Source: Dirofilaria immitis
Lineage: Eukaryota; Nematoda; Chromadorea; Rhabditida; Onchocercidae
Assembly: GCA_024305405.1 (NCBI GenBank)
Contig: JAKNDB010000068.1
Location: 11,529,501-11,593,500 of the forward strand
DNA length: 64,000 bases
Direction: 5' to 3'
Shown piece by piece: positions 37,142-54,600 of this stretch. Within the stretch, counting starts at the first letter, position 1. Each line of letters begins with the position of its first letter. Under the pieces are notes generated by a model. It was not told where the DNA came from. It made no database searches and saw only the letters and a program-made list of their open reading frames with translations. Made by a program: the position numbers and the translations under genes.

Positions 37142-39201
37142 TTAAATTAAAATAATAAAATCTTCTGGTATAAAACCGCACACCGTTTGCAACAATCCAC
37201 AGTATAGTATCAAATCATCATTCCGTAACGGTTCATGGCCCATTATCGTTTCATACAAACGTTTGAATCCATCAATCAATAATAATCGCGCAATTTCAAA
37301 TTCATCCGTTTGCGAAGATACCATCAGTAAGCTCATTGACAATTTACCTGATATTATCAACCACTGGATGGTTTTTGATCAAAAATTTTTGAAAATTTAC
37401 AAACTACTCAGTGGTTAAATATAACATCTAGAGAAAATGAAAATAGAACGTGAGAGTTATGGATTTAAAAAGATGAGAAGTGTTTACAAATAATTGTCGA
37501 TCCTAGGCTGTGCCAAAATGAATCAATATATAAAAACAGTTTTTCCCAGTCAATGTTGGCATGAATTCTTCATGAAAAAACATAGCTTTAGTTGGCCATT
37601 ATACAAAAATAAAAATCTCATCTCAAAAATAACAACTAAAAATTGAATGTTTATTAAAGCATTAAATTAATGAAAGTGAAAAAAACAAAACCATCAAATT
37701 CATAAAGAGACTTAATCTAAAAAAGAAAACTTGAAAAACGAAGACATTAAAATTAGATCTAAAATCTAGAAAATTAAATTAAAAACAGCTTAAAATTATG
37801 AATAGATTTTTAAAAGTCAAATAAAAAAGTGAAGAAATAAATAGATAAAATATGAAAATCAATCTTAAAAATAAATCAGCATCACTAGAATGTTATAATA
37901 GCTTCTCCAGCAAATTGCTAACAATTAGACGACAGCAATTAACACTTCGATATAAACTTCTCAGAAAGTTACATGTTTAATGAAACTAATGATAATTGGA
38001 GGATAAAATCTTCTTCCTTCAACTTTTTATACAATATTTTTCAAATTAGAAAGCAAAAAGATTTCAATAAATAATTTCATTCGACAAAATATTACATGAG
38101 AAACATAACTATACTGGAACAGAAGTTTCCAAATTTCTTTAGCAAAATGATCGCATAACAAATGCTTGGAAAAAGTTCAAAGCAGAAAAGAAGCTCTCTA
38201 AAATTCTGTTATGAATTTTTAAAGAACAGACAAAAAAATTCTCAAAAAGAAATTTTCCCAGGAAGAATTTTTGCTCTTTTGATGAAAGCACGAAACGAAC
38301 TCAATAATATCAACAATCAACAAAAGCTATCTGCTGCAAAATAACTGTTTCCATTTCTTTTCATCTTTTCAACTTTAATTTATAGCCTTCTCTCCCGAAT
38401 TCATTTATTCGTCACATGCAATTAAAAAGTTTGGTAATCAAATTATCCCATCTTTCCCATGTTACACATACAATTTCCAGCTTTCATCAAATATAAAATT
38501 GAATTATTCAAGGATGTTAATGCATGGAATACCTTATTTACGATATAAATTTAATCAATTGCAAACATATAATAGATTTATTCCTTTTGAATAATCTTTG
38601 TATAAAAATTTTTATTTCTCAAAAAATCCATTTTTTAAAGAAATATTTTCTTCAAATTTTTCAAGAAATTTGTTTAATCAAGAAAAATTCAAAAGAATTT
38701 GTGATATAAAACATGAATTCGAACCATCCAAAAGAAAAACATTAATTAAGTCCGACGTTCTAACAAAACAAATGAAATGAAAAATATAACAATATAAACT
38801 GGACGAAAAATTTTAAAAAGTCTAGCTTCAGAAAAGTTAAAACTCAATCAAAACAACATTTCAGAGAAAAAATCAATTAAATATAATTTTAAATTAATAT
38901 GTGAATAAGAATTTACTATTTATTTTCAAGTCTCGCCAAATTTTGCTTAAAATTTCGTTCCTTTCGTTAATTCAAATCGAATTAATTTCCGAATAATCAC
39001 ATGATCTAAACTGTTATCATTCCTAAAATCAAACCTCTAATGCTATCTCGTACCGGCATCATTATATGCTGTATCAGATATTTCATACAGTTGTTCCATC
39101 ATCCTATCGACAATTGAATTACCGATGATTCGGACCGACCAGCGATTTTCGATATCATGATTTTTTGATTCTAACAACAAATAACATCCAACCATTGACA
39201 T
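37142..39201 (-). CDS. unrecognised two-exon gene, 117 codons
   Basis: Exon 1 is 39201-39054 (start MSMVGCYLLLESKNHDIENR). Exon 2 is 37347-37142 (GKLSMSLLMVSSQTDEF ... PEDFIILI, then stop). The donor (CCG|GTACGA) and acceptor (ATATCAG) phases fit (one base plus two), giving an uninterrupted 117-residue protein across a 1.7-kb intron. The composition is ordinary for a folded protein (mixed charge, three Cys, Trp), with no signal peptide, no transmembrane run and no repeat. I do not recognise the family. It lies on the same strand just upstream of the myotubularin gene, so it could be a co-transcribed partner, but the roughly 0.7-0.85 kb gap is long for a nematode operon. The exons might also belong to a larger gene with exons I missed. 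Confidence 0.5.
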
Positions 39202-40000
39202 TTTTCCACAGTTACATTGTACGAAACAAATTTCACAGAAAATAGCATAGAAATAACCAATAAATTATATTTCTTCTACAATATCATCCATCCAATCGTT
39301 TATTAACACATATTGAATCATATGCAAATAGAATAAGAAGATTTAGGCTTTAAATACCACTAAACATGAAAACACTCAGGATTCAAGACACTCTATTAAA
39401 GATTTTTGTATCACACCTATTAAAGATGTGCGCTTCAAATATATTGTTAAATGAACTCCTAATTTGACATAATCATAGTCATAGTTCACTGGAATCATTC
39501 CTAGAAATATTATTAGAACCTAAACTTCCAGAAAGTTCAAAAGTAAAGCTTTTAGTGTTTATCGTAAAATAAATTAAAACTATTGTCCAATTCGAGAATC
39601 TCTTTAGTTATAAGTTTCTTGAGAAATACTAAGGTAACATAATTTAAATACAAAAGACAAACAATGTAAAAATGTGTAAATAACAAAAATGCAAAAGTAT
39701 TCTCAATACCGAATATATAGAAAATGCATAAATATTCTTCTTAATACTAGATGTGGACAACAAAATAAATTTAAAGGACTGAATAAACTAACAACGCAAC
39801 TTAGAAATTTTTACAAATACTAAATTGTTCCACGTTTTAATATAACGACTTCTTTTCCTTTTTCTTTTCTACAAATATTAAAATCATAAATGACAACTGT
39901 GAATTGATAAAGAAAATGTTCCGAATATTTTGAATGCTCCTTGGCAATTTCATTCTCTTTTTCTTTCAAATATTCGAAAATTTCTCGATTGAAAATTTTT

Positions 40001-40075
40001 AACTGTTACTCAGATTATTTACAAGCTTAACTAAAACATATTTGCAAGAATGTGAATCTTGATCTGAGAAAAATA
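40001..40075. repeat. dispersed direct repeat, copy 1
   Basis: Begins AACTGTTACTCAGATTATTT and runs about 74 bp. A second copy at 40466-40540 differs at only a few positions. Confidence 0.85.
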
Positions 40076-40465
40076 AAATGAGTAATAATGCACAGTAAAC
40101 AATAAACATAATAATGAACTTATAAATACAACATTTTCCTAAAGTCTTCTACTTCTTCATATTCAAGTCATCGATTTTTTCCTTTATTTTCACTACCAAT
40201 TTTTTCATTATTCGGTTTACCCCTATCGCTTCATATTATTTACTTCCCTTTTCATATTATTATGCTTTATTTTCTTACATCTTCTACTACTATAAAAATT
40301 GCATATTCAGCAAATGACTGAAAAATCAGAGAAAATTATCACGCATAACGTCAAAAATTTGCTACGTATTTCTCATAAAATTGATAAAATAAGCGAAATG
40401 AATAAAGAAAAAATAAGAAAAATCAAAATTAACAATAAATTAATTTTTCACTCACTACATTTTTT

Positions 40466-40540
40466 AACTGTTACTCAGATTATTTACAAGCTTAATTAAA
40501 ACATATTCGAAAGAATGTGAATTTTGATCTGAGAAAAAAC
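40466..40540. repeat. dispersed direct repeat, copy 2
   Basis: Same orientation as 40001-40075, 465 bp downstream, with a few substitutions (for example CTTAATTAAAA versus CTTAACTAAAA). Confidence 0.85.
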
Positions 40541-42060
40541 CTTCAGTTTATTCTGTCTTGAATGCTTATATAAAATTTCTTCCGTCTCCGTCCCTCTTTT
40601 ACTTCCTTTTTAGATTTTTTTCTGGGAGAAAAAAAGACCAACCTTTGGAATAATAATATCGTCAAAACGCATTTCGAATTATTTCCATTTTGATTTCAGC
40701 ATATCTACAGCTGAATGATTGTTTACCATATAAGTATCCTAGAGTTTCCTAAAATACTGATAATATTTCATACGATTGTTCATTATCAATTCTATCATTA
40801 TTAATAAATCATATATCAAGTAGTAATAGCAGAAATGTTAAAAAATAATTGCAATAAAAATTTTTATGCAATCCATTCATCTGACAAAGAAGAGAAAAAA
40901 CCTGCTGATTGCTACGAAATTAGAGTAATATATTCAAGCTAACGAGCACGTGTAATATCACGTAACGTAAAATGTTACGTAAAACTTGCAGCAAAATAAA
41001 TGAGCCTAACATCATATAAAACCTATGGCGAAAATACTTATACAAAATTACATATGTAAATATATATAAATGAATATTTCATTTAATTTCAGAAATAGGA
41101 TTTTATGATTGAATATATGCATTCATATCCGATTTATTATTATTATATTTTTTTGATGCAAAATTTCCGTATTATCAAATTCTTATTGATTACATTTAAT
41201 ACAATATATTCTTGTCATAATAAAAGAAATTTATACGAATAAGGCAAATATTAATTAAAGCATGTTGGCACAAAATTTATAAATTTAAAATTTCCAACAA
41301 CCTATTTCACATCGATAAATGAATCTTTCACATAAATGTTTCTTACAAAATATTCACGTAAACACACTAAAATTTAACGTGAAAAAAAAGAATCAGCGCA
41401 CTCTGAACTTATTCACATAACTAAAACAATTTTCATCGATTTCTGGCTATTCACCTCTTCGCCCTACGAGAAACTTCATTATTCCCGGTGGGATGGTGAC
41501 ATTTCACAACGGATATGGTAATATAGATGTTATTGTGTGTTGCTAGTTTACGAATTTACGGATACTGAAGGTTATTCTTTGTTCTGCCTATACACTTGCA
41601 TAAACCAGATATTAAATTATTGATGGGAAGATAAGTTTAGGACTGGAAAATTGATTTTCAGGGTTGCAATTTCAGGATTGTGGCGTTATTCTTTTGCTAT
41701 TCCGTAATTACTTCAGAATAATGGAATAGCATTCTGACAGACAAGTTTTTTAGTTTAAGAATCAAATATCTAGGTTTGCTAGTTGAAAATTTATGATAGC
41801 AGCTGAATTTTGATGCAGAAGTTACTGAGGTTGTGAAAACGCATGTTTTACTAGTAGTTCAATGAAACAAATGTTACTACTTTGAACTATTTTAACACGA
41901 AAAGAATGAATAAATAATGTTCAAAGCTAATAGATGCCAAAAATTGATAAGATTATTATAAATAATGCCATATTCTGCTGAAACCTTTTTTGATATTTTG
42001 AAGGCTTTGTATCATGAAATCAAATTATTTTTTTTTATTTGATAATTCTTCGGATGTAGC

Positions 42061-42107
42061 ATTTTTTCAGGAAATTTAAAATTTGGAAGCAACGAAAGAG
42101 AAGAGAA
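42061..42107 (+). promoter_or_regulatory. probable spliced-leader acceptor and 5' UTR of the Spb1 gene
   Basis: ATTTTTTCAG ends at 42070, 37 bases before the ATG at 42108, with no upstream exon. Consistent with SL trans-splicing. Inferred. Confidence 0.45.
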
Positions 42108-47140
<5,033 letters not shown>

Positions 47141-48668
47141 TTAAAATTCTGGTTATTTGTTATCTTATTGTATCGTTGATAATGTTTTTGTTAAAGATGG
47201 AAATAATATAATAAAACCGGGATGTAATGAATTTTGTGATTAGAAATTAACATTTCAAGCTACAATGATTATTAATTCCAGCAGCTCGTAGATTCATTTC
47301 GTTTAACTCTATCTCATTTTCTGCCGAATCCAAGGTAATATTTGACGATGTTGAAAATAATAATGAAAATTTAATAAACCAGCAATTATATTCATGTGTA
47401 TCATTGAGTTCCATTAATGAAAAAGTAGTAATGAAATTGTCATCTCGTTCTATTGATGAAAAGGTGGTAATTGTCGTCTCGCTGCCGGAAATTTTTTGTC
47501 TAGTCATTCCACCTAAATTAATGGTACATATCCTAGACCGTATCACATCGTATCAACAAGTAGTATATTCAAAATGAGAATAGTGTTGTCAAACTTCTAA
47601 ACATTGTTTGCCATGGTCACACAAAACTTCAGCTTGTTGCAGAAAATAATAAATTGATTTTTTTCGTTTAATGGAATTTCTAAAACTGTCTCCTCGACAT
47701 ACTTGTAATTATTGTTTTTATACGAATTGGAAGCATTTATTTTCATAATGATTCATTAAATTATGATAATTTCTTGGATCACAAGCAACTTTTCAACTGC
47801 AACAATGGTTCCTAAATTCGTAGTAGTTTCCCGAATCTGAAACAATTACATGAATCTGAAAGAGATGTTTGATTCGAAACAGATTTTTATCTAAAAAATT
47901 TAAATCAGTGTCAGATATTTAAATTTGCAATAATTCCTAGATTTCTAGCAATTTTTATAAAAATCTTCATCGTATTAAATATATCATAGTCGTAAGCTAT
48001 TACTAATTGGAACAAATTTTTAATGAATTTTATTGTCGATTTGGTTGCTAGCCCGCTAGGAGTAATATTATGTAAATAGAAATTTATTTCATCTGGAACA
48101 AACTTCTATTTTTAGATTTGAAGAAAAAGTTTCGAATAGAAACGGTTTCATACAAAGTTTTTTACTATCGATATAGTTACTATAAGGGCGACAATGTAGA
48201 AAAGAAGAAATTTAGAAAAAAAGTTCTAATAAAGTTGAAGTGTTCGCTACTATCTAGACTTGTCGTTTGCTAAAGTTTATTTATAACATTAAATGATTAT
48301 ACCATTACCGATTAAATATATTGTTTGAATAGATAAATACTGCATTATATGCTAAATGAGTAAATATGTTATTATCATTTGGTAAAGTATTAAATAAGTT
48401 AATCTGCTGTTAGTATAATTGAGTAATTAAATATATTACAACATTTCCTTTTTTGATTCAATATAAGCCTATTATTTTATCAATATTTGACATCATTTTC
48501 AGTTTAAACAAGAATTAAATTTGATGGTATATTGACGATATACGATAATGCAATTGACATGACTGTTACGATGAATTGAATGACATTGAAGTTCATTGTA
48601 ATATATGTGTTATTTACTATTTTTAAAATTTATCAAATTTGGAATGGTCCTTGGTTGAATGACACTGA
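47141..48668. other. intergenic region between Spb1 and TXNDC16-like genes
   Basis: Holds the Spb1 3' UTR and the promoter of the next gene, both plus strand. A 99-codon minus-strand open frame at 47546-47247, with two TTFSxxE(x)xD segments, is the only coding candidate; I cannot support it further. Confidence 0.4.
47210..47215 (+). terminator. poly(A) signal of the Spb1 gene
   Basis: AATAAA about 70 bases after the stop codon. Confidence 0.6.
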
Positions 48669-51600
48669 ATGCAAGCGATGTATTTTTCTTGCTCATATTT
48701 TTTCATCTTATTTATCGAAACAATTGTAAGGTAAGACAAATTTCTTTCTTTCTTTTTAATTTTAAAAATTTAACGATTCTATGTAAATTTTATTATTTTT
48801 ATAAACAATAATACAAAATGAAATATAAAATAGTAGAATTTTTTGTTTTCTAAAAAACAAATGGAAAAAATTGTGCAATATTATAGTAATGGAAGGAAGG
48901 AGAAGATGAATAGATTCCAATATTTTTTTACTAGATAGTCTGATTGGAAGACGAAAGCGTAATCCGAAACAAAAAGCAAAACTTCTGACCTGGAATATAA
49001 TACTAATCTTTTCATTTTTGTTCTTACTTCTTTTTAAAGTTTTTTCTATCAACTAGTCTGTTTTACTTATTTGTTAAACGAATCTTTACCAAAATTTTTA
49101 AATTCGAAGATAAATTCATATTATATACTTTAATATTTCGGTTTAAAATGAATCATCGGCACTTCGATTCAGGACATCTTGAGAGCTTTTTAGAAAATTT
49201 GAAATAATGAAGTCAATCATCCCAAAAAATAAAAAAATACTTCCATCCAAAATAAACACCTCAGTAATTCGATTCGAGATATTTAGAGGAACTATGCAAA
49301 TTATCTGTTTAAGCAACCATACTTTGATATTTTTTTCATCTACAATTTTTTTCAATTTTTCCTATCATCATTAAAAAAATCATTTAGTATTAATCAATTT
49401 CAAAAACTTTTTATTGAAAATTATTCATAACATCTTTTTTAGCTATTTTCCTGTTGTATTAAACAATAATTTTTTTTAAATAAAAAGAAATAAGTTAGTG
49501 GAAATTACCAAAAAAGTAATATGAGCCAATTTTAATTAAGTAATTTTAAGTTAAATTCAGTTAAGTTAAGGTTTTTATATAGTTAGGTAGTGATTTTAGA
49601 ATTATTGCTTACTTTTGTTTTCGTTAATTATAAAAATTTTTAGATTGAAATTACTGAAAATAAATTCAAATGATTATTCCAAGAGTTTACACTTAATATC
49701 AAATTAGCATTTGCTTCAACATTTAAGTGGCTATTAAATGTGGATAAATTGAGCCCTTAATGAATATTTAAATAGTTTAAATAAGCATTATTTGTTACAT
49801 TTGATATTTAGTATTTTATTGAGATATTTATATGTTATTTAAGTTACATTCAACAAATATAAATAAAGAGTAAACAAACAAATAATTAAAAATTTATTTT
49901 TAGCGCTGAATGTCCGAGGAAAAGAACTGGAATTGGTGATCAAAATGCAACACCAGCATTGGCACAAGCGCCTGGCTTCGTACCATCAGAAACTCGAATA
50001 AGCTGTATTTATATGCATAATGATAAATCAGGTTAGTGGATTTGAAAAGATGAACAGACGTAATTCTTGTTCAGAACTGGATCAAGTTTTCAGTGATGAT
50101 GTGCTTGCTGTACTCGATGAAATTACCCGACGGTTAAAACGAGAAGTACGAGTTAATTTAATAGTTGAAAAGGTTTGATTTTAATAATAAAATAGGAAAA
50201 ATTTAAAGATTCCTGATTAAATTGCTGAAAACATCAAAATTTAGGTTAATAGTTCTCTAATTTAAACATAAAATTGTATAAAATTATTCCATTATCAATA
50301 AAGAAAAGCATAGATTATTTCTAGAAATAATTAATATGATATAAATAATTTAAAATGAATCCCTTATCCGGACTAATCATACAAATCTCTAAGTTTAATT
50401 ATGTTCTAATTAATGTCAATAGCACATATGATTGTTTTTGGTACAAATTGGAAAATAACTTCCAAAAACTAAATGATTGGAAAAAATTAGCTAACGAATT
50501 TGAATTAAATTTTAAGAATGCCAAAAAATTTTGATTTTCGTTTTTGTTGTTTTTTAGATAAATTGCATAGAAAACGAACAACCGAAATGTTTACAATATT
50601 CCTTGCAAGAATCATTTCATTGGCTAATTATCAATGATCCGTAATTTTTATTACTTTTTTCCTTTACTAAGAAAAATTTTCCAATATTTTAATTACCGAA
50701 AATTTCAAAAGAACTAATTATTCTGTAAGATTTTTAAATCATGATTTTTTTGAACCGATTGTTTTATTAATATCTCTTTATCCATATTATGCCCATACAA
50801 AAGTTTTCTTCAATTTTGTTTGCGGTATGAATCATAAAATACCGTAATATATGATTAGATCAAAGATTTTCGCAAAATTGAAACAGATTTAAAAAAAAAT
50901 TACATTTGATTTATTCTAATCATTGTTTTTGAAATATTCCTTCTATCCTAATGATATTTGGATTTCAGGAAAGAAGAAACTATAGTATATGAAATTACAA
51001 CAAAATTCAACCTTAAGAAAGCAATCATCGAAGCATCACTTTTGAAGTTTTCTTTTTATTTACTTTTTGAAAATTAAATTTATTGACTAAGAAAGTGTAA
51101 CATGGTATATGTTGCATCAGTTTGATATGTTTATCTTTCTAAATAGAGTTCTAAGTATTTATTTTCGTTTACAAACTTTGATTAAATAGCATTTAAAATT
51201 TCCTAAATCGGTCTGTTATTATTCAGCCTTGTTCTTGTAGAATCGTATTTTTGAATTACATAATTTGATTCACGTTTCTTCTTGATTGATTCTTACGAAT
51301 GAAAAATAATTTTATATTTACAGTTTTGTTAATTTAAAAATATCTTTGCTTTTTGAAAAATTAACTTCATATTTATAAGTTTATTAATTTAAAAAATTTC
51401 ACGTCTGATCTTACCAACTCAAAGTTTATGCAAATTTTTTGCAGCATATAATAGTTTAAATCCAAGCGGTATAATATTATTCGAATATGCTGATTCATTT
51501 GACGAGAAAAATTGCGTAATTTAGGGAATTAAATTTCATGGTGTATTTTATTATTGGAGTAAAATTTGCTTGTTGAATTTTACATTTTAAGATAACACAA

Positions 51601-54600
51601 CAACATTTTACATATGCAATAAATGCTTACTGAAACGATAATTGCATGACTTATACATCGATTAGCGTTTTCTTCTATTAAATATATTTCATTATTATTA
51701 TTTGATGTAAAATTTGGCTTTTTTCTTATTTTAATGATTGCAGTATATTTTCTCAACATAGCATGCATGATTTAACGAAATACTGTAGTAAAGAAGCAGA
51801 CAAAGAAGTTGGATTTGTGCGTCGATTATCAAATGAAGTAAATTTTAAAATTAGATCTATCTAAATTACAGCAATATTTAGTCGCGAAATTTTTGAAAAA
51901 AATGAGAAATTTTTTAAATTAATAAATTTATAAATGTAAAATCATTTTTTTAATTTATAGGAATTAATTGAAAAGAGACGTAAATCAAAAGCAACGAAAT
52001 TCAAAAATATAATTTTACGTTCCCCATTAGAACTTAATCTTATCGATCCATTATTATTGGAACAACGATCTTTTGAAGAATTATTAAATTGGCATCAATT
52101 ACAACATATGAATGAAAGCACTTTAGATGCCGCTATTAATGAAGATCAACTAACGTTTGTCTTATTTTGGAATATTGGTAATTTATATTATATTTAAATT
52201 ATTCTATCTATTTTTAAATATATAAATGAAAAAAAAGAATATGAGAAATGAAAGAAAAAACAAAGTTTTTCGGTTTTTTATCAGTTTTTATTTTCCAACA
52301 AAGGAAATTTTCCTCTTTTCATGTCTTATAAATACTATTACACCAAGATTACTGTATCAATTTGATGCAGTATCGTATTTGTTTTTATCAGTTATGATTA
52401 AAATGAATACGATATTAAATAGAATTTCACATTGTCACATATATGAATGCAAACAATATACGAAAGAAAAATCGAAAAGAAATTTTATATCATAGCAAAT
52501 TTTATTATAGTTTGGTCAATCAATTAAAAAATTTTTGATATTTAGGAAATCTAAATGTTTTTAGGAAATTCAAAAAATATTACTTTTTTTTAGAAAATAT
52601 TATCAGTAAGCATTCATTTTATTTATGGGCAGAAGCTTCGAAATCGTTAGTTTCACGACATCCAACAGTTATATTCGGTGCATTAGCATGTCATGAGTTT
52701 GATGAATTATGTAATGATTATATTACAAAACCTAGTGATTATCATACCATATTTGCTTTCAAGAAGAATATCATTTTTGCGAAGACTAAAGAATTGCGTG
52801 ATGCAAAGTATTACATCGATTGGATTCAAATGTGAGTTTATCATTGCCATTCTTTTATTAAAGATAAATTGGATGTAATTAAATAATTGAAATTTTTGAT
52901 TAGCTGTAAGGTGGCTTCTTTCATGATAAAGGCATGTTTTACATTACGTATTGTCAAATAATTTGATACAAGAACCTAGTGAGCAATGGTATGGAAGTAT
53001 ATTAGTACTGATATATTAGTGATAATAATGATATGAAGTGATAACTGATGTAAAATCACTGTTTGAATAGAACCAATTTTTCTGATTGATTCAACTGATG
53101 ATTTTAATACTCTATCATTTGAATCAACTACATTCGCTAACTATGAGCTTGCTGCATACTAATCATTCAAGAATAAATGGGAACTTTAAATGAAGGAGAG
53201 AAAAAACGAAGGAGAAGAAATAATCTTCAGATGCTTCTTGAATTCTTGCCATTGAGATCGCAATTATAAGATGCAGAAGATCCATTAGGATGATTTTCCT
53301 TATGGAAGCTCCCTTATAGCAAATAATAGTGATTGTGATTTATAGCAATGATAATGGTGACATGTAAACTTCTTATTGCGGTGATATTTGGCAAATCCAA
53401 TGATAATAATAAGATAGTTCAACAGAAAAAAAAACGAATTGAAAACTCAATTTTCCTTTAAATGTGCTGATTTTTATGCACGCAATTTTATTCCATAAAT
53501 GCCTTTCTTATAATTGTTTTTGCAGTTTAATGTTATCACCAGCACAAGAAGTTCGTTCAGATGATGAATTAAAAAAATTAAAACAGGTATTTTACCGATA
53601 ATACTCCATTTTATCTGCGAGTGAAGTTTTCAAAAATTTCTTATCAATAAACTCAAAAATACTTTAGCAACTTGAAGAAGATTAAACTAGAAAATTTTTT
53701 GTTTTTTTCATGCTCATAATATCAGGAACTGCAGACGAAATTTATAGCAAAATTATTAACTGTTAGAACGAAAAGGCTTTCATCTGATTAACCACAAGTA
53801 CTTTTAAATGTTTGGTATTGAATTTTATGACAAGCAGAACGGAAAATATTTTATTACTGATATAATTAGGAGTGTTCAACGAAAGATATTTTTAAAATTC
53901 ATGCTTGACAATTTTAAAATTTTTAAAGGTGAGCTGAAATCATTCGAAGGAATTAGGCCTGCAATAACAATTGGTGTTTTCGATGATCGCAACAGTGATG
54001 AAGCCAAAATTTTTATGGAAATGGCTGAGAAATTAAAAGGAAGATATCATTTTGTGTATTTAATTGAGAAAAGGTATTTCAACATATTTTTAGCAGAAAG
54101 TGTTGCTTTCCTCTAATTTTTCAGAGAGTTTATTCATAAAATAAATTTATTGCAAATGTAAGTTTGATTCAAATGACTTAATTTTTTTAAAGAAAATTTG
54201 CCCAGACGTTTTAATTTAAAAAACTTAAAAATTTTTTAATTCAAACTATAAAATATTTTTTGTAGTTTTTCGTTTTTGCAATTATTTAAGATTCTATTAA
54301 ATCAAATATTCACTTGTTGTAGAATAAGTATTAAAGCTTTAAATTAAACTCCCAAAATATTCTCATCGATTTCTAAATTTTCTTTATAATTCTGAATTTC
54401 TTTATTCCAATTTTTTTAATTTTTAAATTTTTCATCTTTATAATTCTGATATTCTTCTTCAGCAGTATCGACGTATCAATTTTTTTATACAACTATTAGT
54501 GAAATTAATTAACACTGCATGATTATTAGTGAATTTATTATTATTTTAAAAACTCGAAATCGAATTTGAAAAAGCTTACTAAAATAAGTAAATAGTAGTG

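Larger units (their letters stand above)
39202..42107. other. divergent intergenic region 5' of the Spb1 gene
   Basis: About 2.9 kb with no supported exon. It contains a 74-bp duplicated block (listed separately) and a small ACGTAAC...GTTACGT inverted repeat near 40961-40983. The Spb1 promoter should lie at its right end. Confidence 0.45.

Noticed and set aside
47247..47546. 99-codon minus-strand gene 3' of Spb1
   Set aside because: Composition is possible, but there is no recognisable domain, no supporting splice site and no partner exon.
53726..53791. Exon reading ELQTKFIAKLLTVRTKRLSSD in the TXNDC16-like gene
   Set aside because: It ends in a stop, and skipping it joins 53586 to 53929 in family-like order with a single missing base.
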